Source: Delphinapterus leucas (taxonomy: Eukaryota; Chordata; Mammalia; Artiodactyla; Monodontidae). Taken from it: a DNA stretch of 64,000 nt. Position 1 is the first letter of the stretch, and every line of letters starts with the position of its first letter. The position numbers were made by a program, and so were the translations under genes. The notes under the pieces were generated by a model. That model was given only the letters and a program-made list of their open reading frames with translations. It was not told the DNA's origin and did not search any database. Shown here one piece after another: positions 21,343 to 33,945 of the stretch. The stretch covers positions 248,001 to 312,000 of the forward strand of contig NW_022098095.1 of NCBI RefSeq assembly GCF_002288925.2. Direction: 5' to 3'.

Positions 21343-23265
21343 TGCAGTTTTCTTACACTTACTCTTTCCTAAATGCCATTTTTTCAAAAGTTTTCTGAAT
21401 TATATTTATAGTCCCTGAAGTCCTGGGGATGCTCTTCTGTGGGTTTTTTTTTTTTTTAACCTAAGATGTCCAAGGTATAAGACTGTATACAGGAAACAAC
21501 CATTAATACAGGAAACAGAAAATAGTAGAATTGTTCTACTTAAAATAACTGCCCCCTAATGGAGGTATAGAATATAAGCTCCATTTATAATGAGAGGGAA
21601 CAAATGGAGGGGAGGAGAATCTGTTGAAAGAGATTTGCTTGACAAATATACCATATCTACTTTGTGAAATTACCAAGCACCTAAGGACTAGAAAAGTACT
21701 CACATACCCTCTATGAAGAGGCTCCTTTGTTTCCTTTATCTCCAGCCCTTTAAATAGTGTCTGGATAATCTCATATTAACACTCTGGAGCTGTTAATTTA
21801 TAGATTAAAAACTGCTGATGTAGGACAGCCATGTGATTAATCAAGATACCAGAAATACAAGCAAGGAGGCAAGATACTTATTCTGGCAGCTTCATAACTG
21901 GGACTCTTCGGTAGGAAAAAATATCTCAATCCCACTCCTTTATGAAAGTTCTTTCTATATCTCAGTCTTCACTGTCTAAACCTAAATAGAATTCCTTTCT
22001 ATTTTTAATCCCCTTTCAACAAAATGAAAGCTGAATTTACACACCAGTTTTTGTCTTTTATCCATCAACACTTTAGCTGAAGAGAAACTACACTGCCTGT
22101 TAATCTCGAGTGGGATAAACCCTTCTGACTTTTCCCTCACACCTACTCTAAGTGTGTTTATCACAGAAGTTTGGCTTAGGCAAATAGTTTGATTTGCAGA
22201 GATGGTACTGCCTATTTCTCTGGGTGACCTTGAGCAACCTCTCAGATTCTTCTCCTAGAGAATGTGATATTGTTAATAAAGAACTATGTGATCTGTCTTG
22301 CCCATAATAATTTTTTTGTTGGTTGATTTCTTGATTGCAATGCAGAGCTTAGATTCACAGTACTGAAAATAATAGATCTATTTGTAAAGTTAAACATTCA
22401 ACTCAGGATTGTTTATAACTAAGAATATGAAGGAATTTGACTTAGTTCTTCATGAGACTAAAACATGCAAAATCCTACACATTAATACAAGTAAAATGCA
22501 AATGATCCCACACTATGTCCTGAGGGAACTATAAAAATGTATAAGAAATAATCCCTGATCTCAAGGATATTACAGCCTAGTAATGACTTGTTACAACAAC
22601 TTCTGACACATTTTAAAAGATTCAATACAATTGAGAGTACTCACTATGTAGAAGGTACGGTAAAAAAAAAAAAATTACTATTGCAGTATACTAAATAATA
22701 TCTCTGAAATGTTGTGATTATCAATTAATTTTTTTGTCCTTGTTTTTAAAAAAAATCAACAAGTTTTACAAGATATTTAAAACAAAGAAGAGTCCTCAGT
22801 CCTTCCACTGTTTCCAAAGAAAACGACTTTCAACTGTAGGTGATTTTCTTCATATGTACCTCCATACTTTACATAACATGCTTGTATCGCTATATCATGT
22901 TCTTTCAGTTGTAGGTATTCTCTGTTGTCTTCCCTCACTCCATCACAATTAAACACATACACACACAGTCAGTTCCCATTCCTCATCAACACAATATATT
23001 GACTAGGTAAGTGTATAATGTTTATATTATTATGAGTATATATGTTTTCAGAACAGTAGTCAACTATGATCATTTTTGCAAAATGTTTTGCTTTCTCTGG
23101 AGTTAATAATTTTCATTTAAGTTTAGTTAATTTTCTAATCCTTAATTCAGTCAAACTGTCTGTCAGGTATTTAAATTTATTAATGTATACTATTAATTTC
23201 ATTTTCCTAAATATTTCTGTCCGAGGGCCTCTGACCTACTCCAGCTTGGACTTGTTGCATAACTA
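21343..23265. other. Long AT-rich stretch, weak L2 traces only
   Basis: About 1.9 kb without supported genes. A block at 22510-22600 (ATGTCCTGAGGGAACTATAA ... CCCTGATCTCAAGGATATTA) looks like an antisense L2 3' end. The longest open frames are under 75 codons. Confidence 0.45.
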
Positions 23266-24500
23266 GCAACCTAGGATCTCCCTTGATGAACATCTTGGAG
23301 ATTCCTTTCACTTCTCTCCTACAACAGATGTCCTGTTTTGATGGAACACAATGTTCATTAAGTTCATGAGAAAGGATATATATAAGGGAAACAAATTTTT
23401 TGAGACACTGCATGTCTGAAAACGTCTTTTTTCCCCCCTCTACATGCATACTGAGTATAGAATTCTAGGTTGGACATAATTTTCCTTCATGATTGTGAGG
23501 CCATTTCACCATTGCTTTCTGCCTTCTAGTATTGCTTCTGAAAAAGCAAAAGACATTCTGATTCTTGATCGTTTGTATGAGACCTCCCTTTTTTTTTTTT
23601 GGAAGTTTATAGGTTCTTCTCTTTGTCTCCAGCGTAAATTCATGGTCATGTGCCTGGGTATGATCTTTTTCCATCCCTGGTCATATATACTCAGTGAGAT
23701 CTTTCAATCTGAAAACTCATGAGCTTCAGTTCTGGGAAATTTTTATAAATCATCTTGTTAATTCCTTCTCAATTGTTTTCTTATTTCCCTCTGTCTGGAA
23801 CTCCTATTATTCAGTTGTTGGACCTCTTGGACTTGTTCTCTGGATTTTTTTTTTTTCCTTCTCTCTAATTTCCTAGCTCTTGCTCTTTTTGCTCTACTCT
23901 CTGAAAGATTTCCTCAACTGGATCTTCCAAGCTTTCTGTTGAGATTTTCATTTATGCTACCACGATTTTCATTCCAAAGAATAATTTTTGCTATCTGAAT
24001 ATTATTTTTATGTAGCATCTTGTTTCATAAATGTAATATCTTCTCTTGTATTTAAGTTTTTTTCTCTTTGCCTAGTTGCTATCTCCTCAAACTTTCTTTC
24101 TTGTATTTATTCATTTTGGTTTTTATCTTTCTGTTATATGATTTCTTCAACTTTCTGGTACTCAATTGCTTTTTTGCTCATATTTAAGAGTAGGACACTA
24201 AAAGCTGATTGAAAGCTTTGAGTATGTCAACTCTGAGTTCTAGTGTGAAATGATATGGCTGATTTGTTTGTTAAGGAATCCCTGAATTTTTATCTTTAGC
24301 TTTATTTATGGACTGGTCTGATCCCCAGAGAAGGATCTTCCAGTCTCCTGCCTAGAAGGTCTAGGCCTCACTGCCAGTATTTTGGAGTCAACTGTGGTAA
24401 GAGGACTTAGGCCTCACACACTCACATTCTCCCATGTTTGGTACAGTACTCCACATTCAACTGTGACTGATGACCCTCAGATCAGAGACCCTCTGTTTTA
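23266..24500 (-). mobile_element. Ancient L1M/HAL1-like ORF1 region, antisense
   Basis: Reversed ORF1 and 5' part of an old L1 or HAL1-type element. Landmarks: GCATGTCTGAAAACGTCTTT, GAGTATAGAATTCTAGGTTGG, TTTGTCTCCAGCGTAAATTC, CATGGTCATGTGCCTGGGTAT, CTGAAAACTCATGAGCTTC, CTATTATTCAGTTGTTGGACC, TTTCCTCAACTGGATCTTCC, TATTTAAGAGTAGGACACTA. On the opposite strand these encode the coiled-coil and RNA-binding part of ORF1p, now with many stops. The same region in sense orientation lies at 59665-60340. Confidence 0.6.
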
Positions 24501-25129
24501 CCCTCTACAAAGAAAAAGGCTCTAGTCTTTTGTGGGAGGCAGGGAGTAGATATCAATCAGCAGCATAGAGTGAGAGATAAAATTTAGCTATCTGTTTCTT
24601 CATTATCTTTCAACTAATATTCCTTTTTTAACATTCCCCCTACTTTTATTTCTATTTCCAGAGGAACCTGGTCCTGCTAATTCCTGGCTTTTTAAGCATT
24701 TCTGCAATGCAAATCAGTTTAGTTCTTGGCTTTCTCCCTGCTAGTTTAGGAATCCGTTTTCACTGGACTCCTCTCAGTAACCACCAATCTATCCACTTCA
24801 TAGAATACGAAATGTCATTAATTTTGTTTATTCTCCTGTTTTCTAGCTTGTCAGTTTATGGCCTTAAATTTTTTTTTTAACTAAGTTTTAGTGAAGTTTC
24901 AGGAGGGAGCAAAATTAGATGCATATGCAAAAGGGTTCTCCCTTTTACTGAGAACCCCCCATTTATTTTTTTGCCGGGAGACTAGTGAATCAAAGGAATT
25001 TAATCCAAACCAAAATCATGAGAGAGACACCATCAAAGGCTAACATAGCTCTCCTCTTGTTCCAGTAGGCCGTTATGAAGAGAAAAAAATGGCATGTTGA
25101 TCCACACAAAAAAATGAAAGCCCATTAAA
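24501..25129. other. Non-coding stretch, nothing recognised
   Basis: No gene or clear repeat seen; possibly the far 5' part of the L1M/HAL1-like element. Confidence 0.4.
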
Positions 25130-25140
25130 ATATGGGTAGG

Positions 25141-25349
25141 CTGGGCTTCCCTGGTGGCACAGTGGTTGAGAGTCCGCCTGCCGATGCAGGGGACACGGGT
25201 TCATGCCCCGGTCCAGGAAGATCCCACATGCCGCAAAGCGGCTGGGCCTGTAAGCCATGGCTGCTGAGCCTGCGTGTCCAGAGCCTGTGCTCCACAACGG
25301 GAGAGGCCACAACAGTGAGAGGCCCACATACCACAAAAAAATATATATA
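25141..25349 (+). mobile_element. tRNA-derived SINE (short type)
   Basis: Sense copy from GGGCTTCCCTGGTGGCACAG to CATACCACAAAAAAATATAT. Its tail has turned into an (AT)n run. TSD TATGGGTAGG at 25131-25140 and 25350-25359. Confidence 0.95.
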
Positions 25350-25435
25350 TATGGGTAGGGTGAAGCATTACTAACCAATGACATATTTCCTCCCACAACA
25401 TTGATTTAGTACTATTAGTAAAAATTAATGCCTGC

Positions 25436-27660
25436 TTTTTTATTAAAATACTTTATTTTTAGAACAGTTTTAAGTTTACAGAAAAATTGTACAGAAAATA
25501 CAGAGAGTTCCCAAATACCCCCCTCTCTACCCCCATACAGTTTCTCCTAATATTAACATCTTGCATTAGTGGGGTACATTGTTACAATTGATGAACCAAT
25601 ATTGATGCACTATTAAAGTCCGTGGTTTCCTTTAGGGTTCATTCTTTGTGTTGTACAGTTGGGTTTTGTTATTTTTTTTTGGTTTTGAAAAATGCATAGC
25701 CTCATATATCCAGCACTACAGTATCATACCAAATAATTTCATCACCATAAAAATCCCCTTTGCACCAACTATTCAATCCTTCCTTTTTCCCCTCTCCAAA
25801 TCACTGGCAACCACTGATCTTTTTACTATCTCTACAGTTTTGCCTTTTCTAGAATGTCATATTGTTGATATTATACAGTATGTAGCCTTTTCACACTGGC
25901 TTCTTTCACTTAACAATGCACATTTAAGGTTTTTCATATCTTTTTGTGGATTGATAGCTTATTTCTTTTTACCGTTGCATAACAACCCACTGTATGGATG
26001 TACCACAGTTTGTTTATCTACTCACCTATCAAAGAACATCTTGGTTGCTTCCAAGTTTTAGCCATTATGAATAAAACTGCTGTAAACATTTGTGTGTATG
26101 TTCTTGTGTGGGCATGAATTTTCAGGTTATCTGGGTAAATACCTAGGGCATTATTGCTGGATTAGATGGTAAGATTATGTTTAGCTTTTTAACAAACTGA
26201 GGAACTGTCTTCCAAAGTCGCTATACCATTTTGCATTCCCATCAGAAATAAATTAGAGTTCCTGCTGTTCCTCATCCTCGACAGCATTTGGTGTTGTCAG
26301 TGTTTGGAATTTTAGCCATTCCAATAGATATGTAGTAGGACCTCATTGTTGTTTTAATTTGCAATTCCCTAGTGACATAGGATGTTGAGAATCTCTTCAC
26401 ACATGCTTCTCATATGTATATCTTCTTTGGTGAGATGTCTGTTCAGATCTTTTGCCCATATTTAAATTGGGTTGTTTGTTTTCTTATTGTTGAATCCTAA
26501 GTGTTCTTTGTGTGGGTACAAGTTCTTTATCAGGTATGTGTTTTGAAAATATTTTCTCCCAACAGATGGCTTGTCTTTTTATTCTCTTAACAGTGTCTTT
26601 CACAGAACAGCCTTGAATTGTAGTGAAGTCCAACTTATCAGTTTTTTCTTTCACGGATCCTGCTTTAGGTGTTATATCTAAAAAGTCATCACCAAACCCA
26701 AGGTCATCTAGATTTTCTCCTATGTTATCTTCTAGAAGTTTTATAGTTTTACATTTTAAATTTAAGCCTGTGATCCATTTTGAGTTAATTTTTGTGAATG
26801 GTGTAATGTCTGTGTCTAGATTCATATTTTTACATGTAAATGTCCAGTTTTTCCTGTACCATTTATTGAAAAGACTATCTTTTTTTCTTTTGGATTGCCT
26901 CTGCTCCTTTATCAAAGATCGGCTATATGTGGGTCTATTTCTGGGACCTCTACACTTTTCTGTTGATCTACATGTCTATTGTTCATCAATACCACACTGT
27001 CTTGATTACTGTAGCTTTATAGTAAGTCTTAAAGTCAGGTAATGTCAGTCCTCAAACTTTTTTCTTCTTCAGTATTGGGTTGGCTATTGAGTCTTCTGCC
27101 TCCCCATATAAATTTTAGAGGAAGTTTGTCAATATCCACAGAGCAACTTTCTGGGGTTTTTATTGGGATTGCATTAAAACTATAGATAAAGTTGAGAAGA
27201 AGTGACATCTTAACGATATTGAGTGTTCCTATTCATGAACATGTAGCTTTCCTCTTATAGATCTTACACATATTTAGTTAGATTACACCTAAGTATTTCC
27301 CTCTCTCTCTCTCCACTCCCTCCCTCAATTTGTGCCAAAATAAATGATGTTTTGCTTTTAAGTTCAAAATCCAATTATTCCTTGATAATATGTAGGAAAA
27401 CAATTGGCTTTTGTATATTAACCCTGTATCCTGCAACCTTGCTATAGTTGCTTACTAGTTTCAGAAGCATTTTTTGGTTGTTGATTCTTTGGGATTTTTG
27501 TACATAAACAATCATGTTATCTGTGAACAAAGATGGTTTTATTTTCCTTCCCAATCTGTATACCTTTTAATTCTTTTTCTTGTCTTATTACACTTGTTAG
27601 GACTTCTATTATGATGTTGAATAAGAACGGGGAGAGGAATTCTGATCTGGGGAGAGGTTC
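25436..27660 (-). mobile_element. L1 (older L1MB-like), 3' two thirds of ORF2 plus 3' UTR, antisense
   Basis: Continuous antisense L1 of 2.2 kb with its 3' end at the left (TTTTTATTAAAATACTTTAT). It runs through CATTCCCATCAGAAATAAAT, CAAGTTCTTTATCAGGTATG, GATCCATTTTGAGTTAATTT, GTACCATTTATTGAAAAGAC, TTGGGTTGGCTATTGAGTC and TTGCATTAAAACTATAGATA to ATTATGATGTTGAATAAGAA. On the minus strand these encode the ORF2p C-terminal and part of the reverse transcriptase. Many stops; the left end breaks inside ORF2 near 27660, so it is 5' truncated. Confidence 0.9.
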
Positions 27661-28065
27661 CATGAGTAATTTAATCAGTCCCTGAACTAATGAAACCAGC
27701 ATGCCTACAACTCATACTGTGGAAATATAAAAAAAGCAATCTGAACTGTAGACTGCACATGCACTATTGGCATGGAAGCAAAAGACTCTCACTCCCTTTC
27801 ACCGCCACTCCCAAACTTCCCAGCATGATTTATATGGCATCAAGCAACATTCAATATCTAGGTGAGGCCTCAAGCATGCTACTACAAAATAAATGGCTCA
27901 AGCTTGGGGCATTTTATCGGAGGGGGGGAGCGGTTATGGAAGATTTATCCAGTAACTTAAATCTCTGTGAGTAGGTTTCTCCACATAGAGACAAGTAAAC
28001 AACATCCCATTTAGTGGACTGTGCCTTAGAATAGCATGAAACTGGCAGGAGATGACATAGATAAT
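27661..28065. other. Non-coding stretch, nothing recognised
   Basis: Contains a G run (GGAGGGGGGGAG) near 27921 and a chance 94-codon open frame. No gene is supported. Confidence 0.4.
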
Positions 28066-28195
28066 GTGACCATACAAACCAGTTTGCCTGAGGTAGTTTT
28101 TGCCTATTGTCTGAGGGTAATTATTAATAGTGTCCCCTTCATTATCAAAATTGTCTCAATTTGGGAGATAAACTATATGGCCACTCTACTTACAG
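28066..28195. mobile_element. Small hAT-type nonautonomous DNA element (MITE-like)
   Basis: Both ends carry similar inverted termini: GTGACCATACAAAC at the left, and GTGGCCATATAGTT read inward from the right (10 of 14 match). Internal blocks such as GCCTATTGTCTGAGGGTAATT and CAAAATTGTCTCAATTTGGG resemble a common mammalian hAT/MER element, whose exact name I do not recall. Confidence 0.45.
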
Positions 28196-29014
28196 GGGAA
28201 GTGAGAACAGTGAAGAAAGACCCCATATGCTCAGAGAGTTCTCCAGAAAACCCTATGCTTACTCATGTAGGCTACAAAGAGTCCCTATTCTTAAAAAGAA
28301 GAGAAAGAGGTCATACAGTTTGGTTAAACATTCATACATGCATTAATAACAGGGCTTCCTGAAATCAGACATGCTATAGCCATTGTTGCTCAATAGCTGT
28401 CAGAGGCATTTTAAGCTATCAAATGGCTTTTAAACTAGATTATCTCATATTTCCCTGCTCACTTTCACCCTGCCTGGAAAGTCCCTCTGAATTTAGAAGT
28501 CCTTTACTGGTCTTTGAGAAAATTTCTATGCTCTGAGGAGCCAAATGTAGCAATAACCTGCTTCAGACCACAGGAAGACCCCTAGATATTTAGATGATCT
28601 AATAGTTTATGTTTAGAACTAGGTCACAACATTTCTTTCCCATTCAGGGCCTCCTTCCTGTTACTAGTTTGAATATTAAATAGAGTCCTCAAAAAATAAA
28701 TAAATAAATAGAGTCCTCAGTGGGAGGAACTACCTAGTGGATGGCAGAACAAGTCCATCAACAAATAATTTTTGAGCAACCTCTATGTAGGTCCTTGAGT
28801 ATATTGTCCTTGGGTACAAAAGCTGGCAATATAGTCAATCAATCAATATATTAAACAATTGCTTTAAAAGACCATATTACCCAAATGGTATTGTGGAAGT
28901 ACAAAATAACCTGATAATTTATGCAGTTTAGAAATTAAGCACAAAAGGAATTAGAAAAAAGGGAACTGAATTTTTTAATAAGTATTGGAAGAGATTTGGT
29001 TTAATGAGAGGACA

Positions 29015-29017
<3 letters not shown>
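28196..29017. other. Non-coding stretch with a weak L2 trace
   Basis: An overlapping 108-codon frame (28036-28362) spans the MITE and has no known motif. Around 28757-28830, CAACAAATAATTTTTGAGC and CTCTATGTAGGTCCTTGAG look like the start of an antisense L2 end. A short (AAAT)n lies at 28697-28710. Confidence 0.4.

Positions 29018-29060
<43 letters not shown>
29018..29060. repeat. (GT)n microsatellite
   Basis: About 21 uninterrupted GT units, likely length-variable. Confidence 0.95.
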
Positions 29061-29061
<1 letters not shown>

Positions 29062-29460
29062 TTGGTAGTAAAGTAATGAGAATATCTTTGAAGTACTCAA
29101 ATTAAAATAGCACCTCTCAAGTTAAATTGGAGCTATCATGTTGACATTTTGAAGAAAAGTAGTGATGCGAAGCAGAGTTGTACTATTCATAAACTTCTAG
29201 ATACCATAAATCTAGCGCTATTTAAAGAAATGCAGGAAGGAACTATAGTAGGAAAGGGGCATAAGATATTATTTTTTAAGGCATATTAAGAAAACCAACT
29301 AGATCTTTTAGAAACTAAAAAATACCTTAATTGAAATGAAAAACCCAAGGGAAAATTACTTAATCTAGCTGATACTCATTTATAAAAAGAGCTTCATGAC
29401 TGTGTCAAAGGATTATGTGGTAAATGTAGAAAGAATGTATTTTAATCTGAGTTATTAGTT

Positions 29461-29900
29461 CTAGGCAATAGAAATCAACTCTGGCTGATTGAAATAGAAA
29501 AGGAATTTATTGAAAAGATGTTGGATAACTTATAGAATCTACTGGAGAACTGGAGAACCAGACACTGGGATACCTAGCCTTAAGTGATGCTCACAACAAC
29601 TCGGATTGGTATAGTGAGGGCACTATTCCTGCTTACACAAAGCAATATTTGCAACAACCTGCACCACCAATACCATTAACACCAGACACTGTGTCACCAA
29701 AAGACAATTCTACCACTCTGCTCCAGGGAGTTGATCTTTCAGCAATTTCCCCTGAGTTTCTCATAGTCTCATTACCACTAGCACCTGCTAAATGTTCTAG
29801 GAGAGTGCCTCTGATTGGTGGCATAAATGCAAACGGTGCTGAAAGAGCAAGTATCTGGAATAGTCAGCTTCTTTAATATAAGATGGAAGCCCTGTATATA
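29461..29900. repeat. Unassigned old repeat, related to 19070
   Basis: Starts AATAGAAATCAACTCTGGCTG, then AAAAGGAATTTATTGAAAAG, and ends near GTGCCTCTGATTGGTGGC. The start aligns by eye with 19103-19160. Family unknown to me. Confidence 0.35.
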
Positions 29901-30107
29901 TACAAAAGAGCTTCAAATACTAGGCAGCCAAAAAGAAAAAGGCAAATGTCACTGCAATTCGCTCTTGTAACTGCCCAACAGACGCAAACATATTTCTTCC
30001 TATTCTTATTCCACTAACTACTTCTGCTCAATATACTGCAATATATCCTTCAACAACTGAAAACATGTTCTCCATCTCCCCAAAATGGGGACATCATCAG
30101 TTGGTGC

Positions 30108-30302
30108 AGGGGGTGGTAAACAATTTTTTCTAAGTTGTTCTTGTAAGTAAAGTTGTATTGGAACACAGCCATTCCCATTTTTTACACATAATCTATGGCT
30201 GCTTATGTTCTGCAATGTCAGAGTTGAACAGTGGCAAGAGACTGTATGTCTCACAAAGCCAAAAATATTTCCTATCTGACCATTTACAGAAAAAGTTTAC
30301 AA
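30108..30302 (+). mobile_element. hAT-Charlie type MER element
   Basis: Blocks TAAAGTTGTATTGGAACACA, GCCATTCCCATTTTTTACAC, TCTATGGCTGCTTATGTTC, GAGTTGAACAGTGGCAAGAG, CACAAAGCCAAAAATATTTC and CTGACCATTTACAGAAAAAG follow a very common mammalian nonautonomous DNA transposon. The terminal bases are lost. Confidence 0.65.
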
Positions 30303-30562
30303 CGATTGAATTAGTTCATCCAACTTCAAGTCCACAGTTACTGAGTAATGTCTATTGTTCCTTTAATCCTATCATTATTCCATCACAATATTCAGTAACC
30401 TCTAGACTAATTTATAAAGACAGACACCAACTACACATCCAACATAAAATAGTGGGGAAATAGAGAGAAAATATTTTAAAATAATTTTAAAAGATAAATA
30501 TATACTTTATTACTTAACTCAACAATTGTTCATTTTTCTAAAAAAGATTTTTTTTGATGTGG

Positions 30563-30728
30563 ACCATTTTTAAAGTCTTTATTGAATTTGTTACAATATT
30601 GCTTCTGTTTTATGTTTTGGTTTTTTGGCCCTGAGGCATGTGGGATCTTAGCTCCCGAACCAGGGATCAAACCTGCACCCCTTGCATTGGAAGGTGAAGT
30701 CTTAACCACTGGAGCACCAGAGAAGTCC
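30563..30728 (-). mobile_element. tRNA-derived composite SINE
   Basis: Antisense: TTTTTAAAGTCTTTATTGAA, TTACAATATTGCTTCTG, GGTTTTTTGGCCCTGAGGC, CCCGAACCAGGGATCAAACC, ending GAGCACCAGAGAAGTCCC. A possible TSD is CAACAATTGTT (30522) / CAGCAATTGTT (30729). A tRNA-like head joined to a different tail sets it apart from the CHR short type. Confidence 0.8.
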
Positions 30729-31135
30729 CAGCAATTGTTTATTGAATACTTACCATGTGAACTCTTCTATACACTGGAGTTACAGCTGTGAACAAACTTT
30801 CTATTAGGAGTGACAGGCAATAAATATCGTTTAGATAGTGATGAGAAGAAAAATAAAATGGGTGGGGGAAGGAAATACATGGAAGAGCAATAGAGTTGCA
30901 GATTTAGACAGGGTAACCAAAGATGGCCTTGTTGAGAAGTTGACATTGAATAAAGACCTAAAAGAGATGATGAGATGAGATAAGATATGAGTTATGCAGG
31001 TATGTGGGGAAGAAAAATTGAGACAAGGGGAACAGCAAGCACTGAAGCCCTGAGGAAGAAAAACGGTGATGGTGAGAGTAATAGAAGATGAGATCAGAAG
31101 GAGCCAGATGATGTAGAGTCAAAAAGTCATTATGA
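30729..31135 (-). mobile_element. L2 LINE 3' region, antisense
   Basis: Antisense L2: TGTTTATTGAATACTTACCATG, GAGTTACAGCTGTGAACAAAC, TGGCCTTGTTGAGAAGTTGAC, GACCTAAAAGAGATGATG, GGAACAGCAAGCACTGAAGC, CCAGATGATGTAGAG. It is cut by the SINE at 31136 and may go on for some tens of bases after 31482. Confidence 0.75.
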
Positions 31136-31467
31136 AGGACTTCCCTGGGGCGCAGTGGTTAAGAATCCACCTGCCAATGCAGGAGACACGGGTTCGATCC
31201 CTGGTCCGGGAAGATCCCACATGCCGTGGAGCAACTAAGCCCATGCACCAGAACTATTGAGCCTGCGCTCTAGAGCCCACGAGCCACAACTACTGAAGCC
31301 TGCGCACCTGGAGCCCGTGCTCTGCAACAAGAGGAGCCACCGCAGTGAGAAACCCTTGCACCACAACGAAGAGTAGCCCCCCACTCCCCGCAACTAGAGA
31401 AAGCCTGTGCACAGCAACGAAGACCCAACACAGGCAAAAATAAATAAATAAATAAATTTTCTTTAAA
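31136..31467 (+). mobile_element. tRNA-derived SINE (long type)
   Basis: Sense long-type copy from GGACTTCCCTGGGGCGCAG to AAAATAAATAAATAAATAAA. Perfect TSD AAAAAGTCATTATGA at 31121-31135 and 31468-31482. It landed in an L2. Confidence 0.95.
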
Positions 31468-31482
31468 AAAAAGTCATTATGA

Positions 31483-32559
31483 AACCTTTGACTCTTTCTC
31501 TGATGTGACACAGCAGGGGAGAAAATACAGATCTATGCTACAGTTCTTCCTGAAAATGGTCATGAGAGTATAAGAGATATTTATGAACTTCCTTCTTAAA
31601 GGAAGACTGCACATTCTCACTGCCTTTAGCCAGATATTCACCAGATACTCATCCTTCATACCTGAAAGATCTGAATCTTTGGTGGTCCTGCCTGTATAAT
31701 TTGCTGTAGTCTTCCATTACCTTATACCTCTGAATATGTCAATAACAGAAGGAGCTCCAAATGATCACCTGGTCTCCATCTATACTACTCCTGCCCCTAT
31801 TTTGGAGTAGCAATCCTTTTTTCCCCGATATCCCAAATCAATTACCTCAATAAACCATCATAATTCCCCCTCCCTTTTTTTTTTGTCATTTGGACCAGTG
31901 TTAAAAGTGACCTGAAATGACCAGATAAGCGTCTGAGTTTCAGATTTGATTTATTTACTGTTATATTCCCTAGTAGAAGCATTCTTCTCTTGCTTTCTCA
32001 GACTAATAAATAATCAGAGCTCAGAGCTGTAGGTACAGGAAGCAAAAACATTTTGAGGAGACTATTATGCATTCATTTAGAAGATATTTATCAACAACTG
32101 ACATGGACTCTTTAAAACTATCAATGCTATAAAGTAAAAACAAAGAAGCTGGGGAAATGTTCTAGACTTCAAAATGTTAAGAGACATGACTACTAAGTGC
32201 GATGCAAATTCCTAGATTGGCTGCTGTTTCAAATTTTTTAAAACAGCTATAAAAACATTATTGGGACAATTGAGGAAATTTAAAAATAGACTGGATATAT
32301 ACAGCAATGTGAATTATCCTGAGTGTGAAAATTGCATTGTGGTTACATAGTGTATGTATCATAACTGATGCATGTTGAATTATTTAGGAAGGAAGTGTTC
32401 TGATGTCTCCAACTAACCCTCAAAGGAACAGCAAAAAAAAAAAAAAAAGCATGTGTATGTGTATATGAATAGTGGAACTGAAAGAGAAATAAAGCAAATG
32501 TAACACAATGTTGACAATTACTGAATTTAGGTGTTTATGAGCTCACTCAGCAAATACTT
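31483..32559. other. Non-coding stretch, nothing clearly recognised
   Basis: No exon or named repeat is supported. It may be the edge of the decayed element proposed for 32560-36300. An A run lies at 32431-32447. Confidence 0.4.
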
Positions 32560-33867
32560 GGTTGGATGGGAAAAGAGGCTGAGTTTCATCTATAGTATTG
32601 GACATTTTGTCTACCTGATTATTGAGATCTTCCTCTGAAGTGGGCATCTTCAGTGAGCATTCTCATGGGACATAAATATTCTAACATTCCGGGCCCATTC
32701 TGAGAAATGTGCCCTCATTCTGCTTTTCTAAAACTCTTTGTAAGCCACTCTTCAATTATTTTACTTCCAAGTCTCTGACCGTTCATCACAACTATTAGTT
32801 ATTGTCCATGAATCAGTGTACATATTTACCTTGTCACCTCTTTTTCTAAGCGAAGTGAACAATGCAATGACCTGCTTAAAATTTAATTGATGGGGGTAGG
32901 AGGGGTTCTCTCTTCCACTGCCTTTCAGGACCACCTCTAAATGGAGCTGTAGCCTGATCTTACTCCCTAAAATCCAGTCATGTATCCAACTGAAGACATC
33001 ACCACTTGGATGAATAATACATGTCTCAAACTCAATTTGTTCAAAATTAAGCCTCTGATCTGTTCTTCTGGCTGAATAGAACTGTAAGCCTTCTGGTTGT
33101 AAAACCTGAATATATGTAAGCCAGGATGGGATTTTTTTTTTTCTCTTCAGTGAATGATCATAGAGAATTCCACATGAAGCCCTAGGTATGGGCTAAGGAA
33201 AAAGCAGCAGAAAATGCTGTAAATGTCACTTACTTTGCTTGTTCATGGACATACATAAACCACTTTCTCTTGATGATGGAATGCTGCTGGGAACATCAGA
33301 CTTTATGGCTTGGTTTATGGAGGGCTCCTCAGAATTCATGGCCCCCTGGTATCTTATGGTCAGATATTCAGTCTCTATAAGAGACCGGTATCAAAACAAG
33401 AGTTGCTTATCAAAAATAGAGTAGCTACTTGCCAAAAAGAGTGTAGTTTTTCTCCCAAAATATAGGATGCCTCCATTTTGATTCCCCTATTAGAACTTTC
33501 CATCATCTCCATACAGCTCCCGACCTGCCTTGATCAGCTAGAGAAACTCCTCTTGCTTGGAAGCCCTCTCAAAGCTGAGAACCTTTTGCGTTAACCTGAA
33601 AATGGGTCAGAGCAGCATACTCACGTGGCATATGTTGCCTCTAAAATCCGAGGGGGCTCACCAACCAGTGTCTCTTTCTTAGTGGTAGGTAGAGTAGCAA
33701 CCTGATGTTCATTTTAGAGGAAATATCCCAACTTACTGACGCTAAAGTGCAAGCAGCTCTGTGCCAGTGGTGCTCAAAGTGCATTTGATTATGTCATATA
33801 GAGAATGTGCCAAAGTTTGTTAGGAGAATCATACCAGGACTTTAAAGCAAAACAAATCTATGCTCTC

Positions 33868-33945
33868 TTATTAAAAATTATATAATATATTATATAAGAT
33901 ATAATATATTGTATAAAATATAATAAAAAATACATGTATATATAT
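33868..33945. repeat. AT-rich low-complexity tract
   Basis: Runs of TATA/ATAT with palindromic pieces (e.g. AATATATTATATAAGATATA). Confidence 0.8.

Noticed and set aside
25648..27042. Open frames of 137-143 codons on both strands
   Set aside because: They lie in an antisense L1; the minus-strand one (26484-26915) is an ORF2 piece and the others are shadows.
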